Below the pieces are notes generated by a model. It worked only from the letters and a program-made list of their open reading frames with translations, had not been told where the DNA came from and did not search any database. A stretch of DNA of 64,000 nt from Tritrichomonas musculus. Its lineage: Eukaryota; Parabasalia; Tritrichomonadida; Tritrichomonadidae. Of the stretch, positions 56,452-64,000 are shown in pieces. The stretch's first letter is position 1; every line of letters begins with the position of its first letter. The stretch spans positions 1,086,501 to 1,150,500 of the forward strand of contig JAPFFF010000019.1 in assembly GCA_039105265.1 (NCBI GenBank), written 5' to 3'. Position numbers and translations under genes: made by a program.

Positions 56452-59400
56452 ATGACCGACCAGCAAAGGCGTTTTCATGATCTCTTTTGCTCAGGTCATT
56501 TTCCTGAGATATCAGATGAGGTCATCAATTGTATCGAAGATTTTCTTGCTTTTAATGTCAGTACGGAAACAAATTTGCAACTTAATTGCTTAATTGAATT
56601 TTATTCGTCAAAATTTTGGCAATTTCAGCAAGATTCAATCGGTATGACGGACAACGCTAGATATTTACAAATTCGACTACTTCATACACTACGATTTCTC
56701 AGGCCATCTCAATTAAATTCTGAAATTTCCCAACAATTAGAGTCATTCGCCTTTTCATACTTAAAATTAACAACAAAAGATTCAATTGATGCGCATATCA
56801 CTCGAGAAGCATTTATTATTCTTATCGATCACTTTATAGCACACCCGCATGGAAAAGAAAGTCGTATTTCCGAATTAATTGATTTTATAATTAATTTGCT
56901 CAATTATTGTTCGATCCCAGTTTCTTCATCAAATAACCCGGATGATATAAATCCAATTAATTTAAATACAATTGATCATCAGCTTCTTTTCATCATTATA
57001 TATTCATTTCGATATCTATTAGCAGTATGCGATAAAACCATTTTTCAGTCAATACTACCCAAGTCTATAAATTTGTTTATGAAAATTTGTTTAAATGCTC
57101 TTTTAATGCAAAACGAACCAAACTTTTTCCCTGATTTAGAGCTTATTGTATCAAAGTCATTACGGTTAGCGGCATATTTAACCGAATGGATTAAGAATAT
57201 ATCAAAAGAAACAATTGATTTGCTAGTCGAAATACAGAATAATATTCCAAATGATGTTAGGTTCATACATATTAATCTTAATTTCATATTATTTTCATGC
57301 ACTATATTTGAAATAAACGATACTCCTCAAACCCCTGTTCCTAATTCGTCTCCATCAACAGCATCAGTATCCTATTCAAATATGGCATCAAAACAAACAG
57401 CACGAGCCAATATTAAATCAAATTTAAATTTGCTTCTCAAAGATACTCCAATACAAAGAGTATTTGAAGATATTACCAAAATTCTCCCTTTTTTCACATA
57501 TCCGCCTTTCAATAAAAGTCGTCGAGCAACATTTTTTTTTCATACTTTTAAAGATTGGGTTACTAGAAAGATACAAATGACTCCCGTTAGCTATACGTTT
57601 GTTTTCCCAAAAGTTTTCCCGATGCTCGGCCATCTCCAAGGCCATCTTCCTTTTTTGAAAGACTGTTTTGAAATATTTTATTTTCATTTGACACCAGATT
57701 TACTTGTGAATAAAAGTGGATTACAGTTAGACCTTTTTGAGCAATTTGTAACATGCTTAGAAATGATACATGATGAATTTGATTCATACGATTTTACGAA
57801 AATCAGAAATAACCGCCCATTTGAAGTAGAATATTTATTAGAAACCAATATTACTTTATTAAAATTGATTATATTACTTTTATCTGTCAAAGAACATATG
57901 GACATTTCGAAGTATGCACGTGCAGAGCTATTTGTTCGACTTTTTAATTATATAGATTACTTTTTAGATTTAGCAGGCAAATTAAGTTTTCCTAAATTTG
58001 AGAATGAACCTATAACAAAATATTTTCACCAACAAATTCCTATTTCAAGATTCAAAGATTATGTTATTAACAAATTTATTAATACTCTTTTATCTTTGTT
58101 TTCCAAGATTCCAGTTAAATTATTAAATTATATCATTCCACTTAATTTATATACACTCATTCCAAAAAAACCTCATCATAATTATCATGTAACTTTAATT
58201 CATTATATGTTAAAAGTTGTTCAACCGCCATCCGTCTTTTTCCTTTCATATTTTTCGTGCATTGTTAATCACTTCGATGATTTATTTTTGCCAAAACCAA
58301 ACAGTTGCATTTTAATCTCTGTTCAGCAACTTTTTAACGAAGCCTTTTTAAAATCTCAAGACGATCATTTAAAAAATCAATTATGCCTCTTGTTTTACAA
58401 CTTTATGAATTTATCAATAGCTTCAAAAGAGAAAAACATGATTGAACTAATATATCATCTTTTACAAAACATAAAAAGTTCAATGATATCAATAACAAAA
58501 TCTTCAGACAATTCACAAATCCAACAACAAAAAATACAAATTCAAGCATTAAGTAATGCTCTTAATGCATCTAAAATGCAACAAAAATCATCAATTAGCT
58601 CAGATATAAATTCTGGAAAGCAAGCAAAACATCATCATTCAAACAATGCTAATTCAAATAAAACAGTAAGCATAAATCCAGCAACTTTACTTACATCAGG
58701 AAATCCTATCCGATCCAAAACTCCAACTCCAATGACTCAACAAATTAATAAAGAAGGGCTTAATAAACAAAACTTTACACAAACACAACAAAAACAAACA
58801 TCATCGACAACAATAAAATTAAATCAAAATGCTGCAGCAGGCCTTACTCAAAGTTTAAGCATGGCAATGCTTAGTAATGCAGTTAATTCTTCACTATCTT
58901 TAAATTTTCAAGCATTAAATTCAGCACAAACAGCAGCAGCAGCAGCGGTGGCAGCGACGACACAACCTTCGACTCCATCATCATCTACTCCTATTTATCA
59001 AAGGCCAAGCAAACTTGAACCATTTTTTAATTTATTAAAGGAAAATCCTTTTACTTATCATTCTATTCTTAGAACTTTAGAAGATGATCCTAAGCTTGAA
59101 TTATCTACATCTGTTCTATCAATTTACTTGTATCCACTTTTGTCTGTTTCAGATGATCATGTTGAGCCATGGATAACTCTCTTTTTGCCAGCAATTGAAA
59201 GTGATACATATCGACCCAAAATTATTCAACCAATTCTTGAAATTTTTGCTGACAAATTGCCAACTTGGATCATTAAGCTTAAAGACACCACACAACACCG
59301 TTTAATAACTGCTTTTTCAAAAGAAAAAACATTTGTTAATTTTTTATTAAGCAAGATACCAAATATAAACTCATTACATTCTATGATGCCATCAACAAGT

Positions 59401-62400
59401 TCATCACAATTTACATATGAAAATGATCCTGATTCTGTCATAGTTACTTACATTGAAGAAGAGGAAGAGCTTGAAGATGATGAACCCAGTTATGAAAATA
59501 TTAACGATTATGAATCAATTATTACTTCTCTTGAAAAGAAAGCAAGCAAAAAAAATAGAATTCAAGAATTGCCTTATGATTCATTATTTAGTGGTTTTGA
59601 TACATTAACAAAACCAACTCAACAACAGCTTGAAGCTTTATTAAAATGTTTTATTTGCTTTGTAAGCAAATTAAATTTCACAGATTCAGTTTCTTGCCGT
59701 CTTGTTAACCAAACCTGCGATTTTTATGCAAAACACGAAAAAATTGATATGATAAACGATTCTTATAAATTAACAAAAAAATTTCCAGCGAAATATTCTC
59801 TTTTATTTCTAAGAGAACATATTGGAGGCCTTTGCATTCGAGATCTAGTTACTGATCCCAATATCGTTCCAGATCCCTCAGATTTTATGAATTATGTTAC
59901 ATTACTATGCTATAGAGGCGTAACTGTTCGCTCTGCCGTTAAAATTATTGGATATCTTCTGCCACTTGTTCCAAATAATGCTGTTTTTGTTCGCGCTGCT
60001 TCATCTTTATTACATGCATCTATTTTTGAGCATAAACTTGTCAACATAGTATATAAAGAACATATTTTTATGCGGCAATTCAATCTTGAAACAGACATGA
60101 AATCTTTACATATGCTTAAAAATTTGTTTTTCACAGCTGGTCATATTTCTCAAAAATATTTTCATGTTCTTGCAATGAAAGGTCTTGATTTTGTTTTAAA
60201 AGTCACAAAAAATCCAACAAATTGGATTGATGAACGCTGTAAGACAATTATTAATGAACTTCCAAAAATAACACCAAACGTTTCTTGCATGAGATATGAA
60301 TTTATTTTCTCTAGACCATTTTTTGAATTACCAGATACATCAATTATTTTGAAGATCATTCAAACTTTTTCTAAAATTACGCCACCAAACATTTCAGCAG
60401 AGACACAAAAACTACTGAAAGTATCTGCTGTTTCAGATAAGTTTATTGTTCCTTTTGAAACGGCCAAATTCCTATTGAAAGTAATTTGCAGACTTCTTTC
60501 TTTTTGTAAACAAACAGGTCATTCATGGGACAATCTTTTATTTACTTTAAGCGAAGATAGAATGAAACCAATTTTACCTTATTTTTATAAGATTATTAAA
60601 AAAGAGGCGCCTAATGGTTTTCAATCAGTTCCAATGTATCCACCATTCATGATTTTATATCCAAAACAAGTTCCAGTTACATCATCAGGTACTCCGACAA
60701 CACCAACTAATCCTAATCCTAATATAAATTTTACTCAAAATACAGCTTCAAATGCAAACCTAAAATCATTAGCAGGACCTCAAATTAATGTTAATTTAAG
60801 TACTGCTTCCTCATCAACTTTGCATTCATTGGCAGCAGCAGCAGCAGCTGCAAATGCAGCTTCTCCAATTCCTTCACCAAATTTGAATGCTGTTTCTCCT
60901 TTACTTTTGCAAAATTCACAAATTGGAATGAATGTCAACCCATCTGCTCAAGGTAGTGCAGATAGCATATCAGCATCAAACTCAACAGTTGCAGCCCTAG
61001 CGAATGTTTTATCAAATACTGCTTCATCTTCATCAGGAAATGCTCAAACACCAATACCTGCTTCATCATCATCAAAACCAATTCCACCAAATACTCCTCC
61101 TCCAAACTCCAACGCAGCAGCAGCAGTCGCAGCATCTGCAATGCATGGAATTGCTTCCGAAATAGTTGCAAGCGGCTCTACAGCTAATTTCAATCCAGCG
61201 GCTTTAGTTGCAGCTCTTCATAATCAGCAACAAGCACAAGTTCATGCACATGCGCATGCTCATACCCAAGCACAAGCTCTTTCTGCTCTTAAACAAAACT
61301 TTCTCAATCATCAACAGCAGCAGCAGCAGCAGCAACAACAACAGTCACAGCAACAACAGCAACAACAACACTCATCAAATTCACTTCCTACACCAGATGA
61401 AATTAGAATTTTATATTTTGTGGCTCGTTATACTGAAAATCCACAATTTATTACATATATTAATTGGATGACAACAACCGTCATTTCTTACCAAAATCTT
61501 CTAATAAATTCTCCAAGAGAAACAATTCAGAAAGGCATTTCTGAAATAATGAGAGTTATTAGAAGAATCAGAAAAATTGATCAAAGATGTGATATGTCTG
61601 TTTTATACAAGACTATTTTTGAATTCTTGATTTTCTCAAGACAGTTGTTAGTTCCAATTAACTTGCCTATTTACAAACTAGCTGCAGCTGATCCCACTCT
61701 AACAATGAGAACTATTGTTTCTATTATTGCAGAGAAAAAGTGGAATTCTGATCTCTTTTTAATAGGATGCAATCTCTTCACCCACAAAAAATGCACAGCA
61801 TTTAGAAAAGGTGTTGTTGTTCTCATCACTGATAAAATCAAAATTATTACTCGTTACTTAAATGATAATGCAAATTCAGAATTGGATTTCATTTTCAATA
61901 AAGTTTTAGCAAGTATTTCTGAATGTTTTAATAAATTAGATGAAAACGATTTTGAAATACTCAAAACTCTCCACTTTTCGAGAGTTTTGTTTTCGGAAAT
62001 AATGTCTGCAAGACATGAATTTAAATCAACTTTTCTTTTCTATTTCACTCAAATTTTCTTGCCAAAAAGATTTGCAGGTACGATTGAATCATCACCAGAT
62101 CTTTTTAATTTTTACAAATCTCAGATTTTAATCATTTTCAGAACAAAGCCTAATTTATTTTATCATCCTTTATTTTTTAGAAAGTTTATTGAATTTATGA
62201 AAGCTTTATCAATTCAATCAAGACTTGACATTTGGATGAATACTTTACCAAGTTTTATGACAGAAGATAAATTCACTCATATTCTTTTTAATCAACTTAG
62301 AAACGAACTTTATCGGGCGTTTCCAGGAGTTGACAAAGAGGAAATGGAACCTGAAAATAATGAAGAAGAAGAAGAAAAGAAAAAGAGAAGAAGAAGAAGA

Positions 62401-64000
62401 AATCCAAATGAACCAAAAATAGAAATCACTGTTGGTTTTAATGATTTTTCAAATATTATTAATACTAACAATGATGCTTTTTTTTCATATATGCTGAACT
62501 TCACCGGTGCAATGGTTGGCTATTCAAATCCAAATATAAAAATAACTGATTTGGCAGACAATCCAATTGCGGATATTTGTTCACAAGTTCATGCATTGTT
62601 CATTCGTGAAGGTCTTCGTGATGCTTCAAGCATCAGAACAATACAGAGATTTGATAAAATATCTTCTTTGGCTTCACAATTTAGCAATTATTACGAATAT
62701 GATGATGATGATGAAATTGATGAAGAAAAGAAGAAATATAACAATTGCCTTCATATTAATTTTGACGAAACCCTTGTTCATTTGTTATCAATTCATCCTT
62801 TCATGTCTAAACAAACAATTCTTTGTTTCAAAATGTTTGTTCAGCCAAATTTCGTCATAAAAAGTCCAACAAAAGAACTGATGCAATATTTACTCGGTTT
62901 TTCATCAAATATGATTGAAAACACACACAGGACTCCAGATCGTCAATTATTGACTTATCTACCTCTTGTTTTCAAGAACTTGAGTAAAAATGAGTCAAAA
63001 GTTGGCTGTGATCGAATTCTCGACATAATGATCTACACAATTATATTGATTTTAACAAAAATCAATGATCCTGCTTCTGTTGCTCAATACATCTCGTTAA
63101 CAATTGATTCATTCATTCCGTCGACAATTGAGTCCTTCATTCCTCTTGTTGACACAAAATGTTTAAATAAAAAGCTTCTTAATCAATTGATAGCGAGATT
63201 AGAACGATCATCGAATCCAAAAGAACAACAGCCATCACCAGCAACACCACCGCCCACACCACCGCCGTCAACTGAGGTTAAAAAAGAAACATCAACAAAT
63301 CCTAATTCTAATCCAACATCGACATCTTCAGGAACTGCTTCCACAGGTTCAACTACAGTTGGTCAAACAATTCCAAAGCAGAATCAATTGAAAATGAAGC
63401 TTAATTTCCAATTAATTCCAGCACTTGCTCCAATGCTATTTACATTGAAATTCATGCCACCAGACATTCTTCCTTCAAATTTTTTTACATATCAAATGCC
63501 GAAGGATTTGTTCATTTTGTACCAAAATGCATTAACTAAGTCTGTCCAATTTGGCGGTAGCAGAGTATCTAAAGCAATCATTGATGACATTTATAACAAC
63601 TTCAAATCAGTTACATTAAGTGCACCATTAAATGCACCTTTTGCGACCGTTGCTGAATGGATCAAGGAAGTTAAAGGTGATCCAAAAGTTGCCTACATCA
63701 TCACTCTTCTCATAGACATAATGAAACCACGCACAATTGAGAACTTGATCATTGAAGTTAACAACTTGAAACAGCCTGTCCATCCAATTGTTCTCAATAC
63801 AATCAGCACGCTTGTTAAAGAGTCATTTCCATCATTTTCATCGTCATTTGAAAAGTTCCCACAACTCTTCATCTTGTCTGTTAATTACATCAGCAAGAAG
63901 AGGCCAAAAGAAGCAGACATCAATGACGATAGCGATTTGTATCGTCTTTTGAACACTTCCTTTAAAATTAATTGGCATTTGATCGATCAGACGACACATT
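56452..64000 (+). CDS. Giant helical-repeat protein, TRRAP/Tra1-like, partial
   Basis: Starts at ATG 56,452 after an in-frame stop and stays open for 2,516 codons to the window edge. It is mostly alpha-helical with HEAT-like repeats. Low-complexity insertions include a poly-Ala/Thr run (about residue 826), a HAHAHAHTQAQ and poly-Gln run (about 1,600-1,640) and Ser/Asn/Thr linkers. The early pattern (LLHTLRFLRPSQ, then FIILIDHF) and the size suggest the TRRAP/Tra1 family of histone-acetylase cofactors, which need a C-terminal FAT and inactive kinase domain beyond this window. UBR4, HUWE1 or another giant scaffold cannot be excluded. Confidence 0.55.
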   Translation, partial: MTDQQRRFHDLFCSGHFPEISDEVINCIEDFLAFNVSTETNLQLNCLIEFYSSKFWQFQQDSIGMTDNARYLQIRLLHTLRFLRPSQLNSEISQQLESFAFSYLKLTTKDSIDAHITREAFIILIDHFIAHPHGKESRISELIDFIINLLNYCSIPVSSSNNPDDINPINLNTIDHQLLFIIIYSFRYLLAVCDKTIFQSILPKSINLFMKICLNALLMQNEPNFFPDLELIVSKSLRLAAYLTEWIKNISKETIDLLVEIQNNIPNDVRFIHINLNFILFSCTIFEINDTPQTPVPNSSPSTASVSYSNMASKQTARANIKSNLNLLLKDTPIQRVFEDITKILPFFTYPPFNKSRRATFFFHTFKDWVTRKIQMTPVSYTFVFPKVFPMLGHLQGHLPFLKDCFEIFYFHLTPDLLVNKSGLQLDLFEQFVTCLEMIHDEFDSYDFTKIRNNRPFEVEYLLETNITLLKLIILLLSVKEHMDISKYARAELFVRLFNYIDYFLDLAGKLSFPKFENEPITKYFHQQIPISRFKDYVINKFINTLLSLFSKIPVKLLNYIIPLNLYTLIPKKPHHNYHVTLIHYMLKVVQPPSVFFLSYFSCIVNHFDDLFLPKPNSCILISVQQLFNEAFLKSQDDHLKNQLCLLFYNFMNLSIASKEKNMIELIYHLLQNIKSSMISITKSSDNSQIQQQKIQIQALSNALNASKMQQKSSISSDINSGKQAKHHHSNNANSNKTVSINPATLLTSGNPIRSKTPTPMTQQINKEGLNKQNFTQTQQKQTSSTTIKLNQNAAAGLTQSLSMAMLSNAVNSSLSLNFQALNSAQTAAAAAVAATTQPSTPSSSTPIYQRPSKLEPFFNLLKENPFTYHSILRTLEDDPKLELSTSVLSIYLYPLLSVSDDHVEPWITLFLPAIESDTYRPKIIQPILEIFADKLPTWIIKLKDTTQHRLITAFSKEKTFVNFLLSKIPNINSLHSMMPSTSSSQFTYENDPDSVIVTYIEEEEELEDDEPSYENINDYESIITSLEKKASKKNRIQELPYDSLFSGFDTLTKPTQQQLEALLKCFICFVSKLNFTDSVSCRLVNQTCDFYAKHEKIDMINDSYKLTKKFPAKYSLLFLREHIGGLCIRDLVTDPNIVPDPSDFMNYVTLLCYRGVTVRSAVKIIGYLLPLVPNNAVFVRAASSLLHASIFEHKLVNIVYKEHIFMRQFNLETDMKSLHMLKNLFFTAGHISQKYFHVLAMKGLDFVLKVTKNPTNWIDERCKTIINELPKITPNVSCMRYEFIFSRPFFELPDTSIILKIIQTFSKITPPNISAETQKLLKVSAVSDKFIVPFETAKFLLKVICRLLSFCKQTGHSWDNLLFTLSEDRMKPILPYFYKIIKKEAPNGFQSVPMYPPFMILYPKQVPVTSSGTPTTPTNPNPNINFTQNTASNANLKSLAGPQINVNLSTASSSTLHSLAAAAAAANAASPIPSPNLNAVSPLLLQNSQIGMNVNPSAQGSADSISASNSTVAALANVLSNTASSSSGNAQTPIPASSSSKPIPPNTPPPNSNAAAAVAASAMHGIASEIVASGSTANFNPAALVAALHNQQQAQVHAHAHAHTQAQALSALKQNFLNHQQQQQQQQQQQSQQQQQQQHSSNSLPTPDEIRILYFVARYTENPQFITYINWMTTTVISYQNLLINSPRETIQKGISEIMRVIRRIRKIDQRCDMSVLYKTIFEFLIFSRQLLVPINLPIYKLAAADPTLTMRTIVSIIAEKKWNSDLFLIGCNLFTHKKCTAFRKGVVVLITDKIKIITRYLNDNANSELDFIFNKVLASISECFNKLDENDFEILKTLHFSRVLFSEIMSARHEFKSTFLFYFTQIFLPKRFAGTIESSPDLFNFYKSQILIIFRTKPNLFYHPLFFRKFIEFMKALSIQSRLDIWMNTLPSFMTEDKFTHILFNQLRNELYRAFPGVDKEEMEPENNEEEEEKKKRRRRRNPNEPKIEITVGFNDFSNIINTNNDAFFSYMLNFTGAMVGYSNPNIKITDLADNPIADICSQVHALFIREGLRDASSIRTIQRFDKISSLASQFSNYYEYDDDDEIDEEKKKYNNCLHINFDETLVHLLSIHPFMSKQTILCFKMFVQPNFVIKSPTKELMQYLLGFSSNMIENTHRTPDRQLLTYLPLVFKNLSKNESKVGCDRILDIMIYTIILILTKINDPASVAQYISLTIDSFIPSTIESFIPLVDTKCLNKKLLNQLIARLERSSNPKEQQPSPATPPPTPPPSTEVKKETSTNPNSNPTSTSSGTASTGSTTVGQTIPKQNQLKMKLNFQLIPALAPMLFTLKFMPPDILPSNFFTYQMPKDLFILYQNALTKSVQFGGSRVSKAIIDDIYNNFKSVTLSAPLNAPFATVAEWIKEVKGDPKVAYIITLLIDIMKPRTIENLIIEVNNLKQPVHPIVLNTISTLVKESFPSFSSSFEKFPQLFILSVNYISKKRPKEADINDDSDLYRLLNTSFKINWHLIDQTTH

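Noticed and set aside
57045-60359. Several minus-strand open frames across the giant gene.
   Set aside because: Antisense shadows of a 2,516-codon plus-strand frame.
61208-61471. Open frame in the poly-Gln region of the giant gene.
   Set aside because: Out of frame with the long gene and made of repeat DNA.

Overview
The window looks like chromosomal DNA of a trichomonad (parabasalid) protist. It is AT-rich, its host genes are intronless and closely spaced, and they include tubby-like proteins, CK1 and CAMK-like kinases and a Cache receptor. Virus-like genes carry the trichomonad initiator TCAYTWY a few bases before their ATG. A Tritrichomonas-like genome is my best guess; the species cannot be fixed from the sequence alone.

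Region 1 (1 to about 21,270) is most of a Polinton/Maverick that looks whole on this side; its other end lies outside the window. It carries a protein-primed DNA polymerase B, a rve-type integrase with a chromodomain-like tail, an FtsK/HerA-like packaging ATPase, an adenain/Ulp1-type cysteine protease, a candidate double jelly-roll major capsid protein, a second capsid-like protein, a giant fibre-like protein, several small proteins and an HNH endonuclease. Six genes (polymerase, coiled-coil protein and four small genes) have TCAYTWY initiators. The virion-type genes instead have T-rich leaders often ending in TAAATG. This suggests two expression classes. A 19-bp satellite and a G-rich end accompany the genes.

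Region 2 (about 21,270 to 26,260) is a gene-free transposon graveyard. Its clearest content is one element inserted inside another, each with terminal inverted repeats and a perfect 8-bp target duplication (24,018-26,128 and 24,119-25,694). Two short hAT-transposase-like relics and ATCCCA clusters lie beside them.

Region 3 (26,263 to 45,548) is host genes: a Cache-sensor receptor with a degenerate phosphodiesterase-like tail, a BTB-tubby-like protein, tRNA-Leu(AAG), a mitotic-type cyclin with a D-box, a METTL13/EEF1AKMT4-like methyltransferase, CK1, a protein of unknown function, a lipid-anchored Smr-domain protein, a second tubby-like protein, another unknown protein, a TtcA-like tRNA thiolation enzyme and a CAMK-like kinase. 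A 982-bp TA-flanked inverted-repeat element lies between two of them.

Region 4 (about 46,330 to 55,300) is the most unusual part: a fossil head-to-tail array of a CRESS-DNA-virus-like genome. The gene order basic protein - Rep - D12 adenine methylase - small ORF - jelly-roll-like capsid - 264-codon-scale ORF - basic protein - Rep - methylase implies a circle of roughly 4.6 kb. The second unit holds a fragment of a Maverick (integrase, capsid-like and HNH-like pieces), which itself holds a 243-bp MITE, and its methylase holds a 476-bp hAT-type MITE with an 8-bp duplication.

Region 5 (55,535 to the end) has a PGYQGAPP-repeat protein with a lysine/serine tail and the first 2,500 codons of a giant helical-repeat protein, tentatively TRRAP/Tra1-like, which runs off the window.
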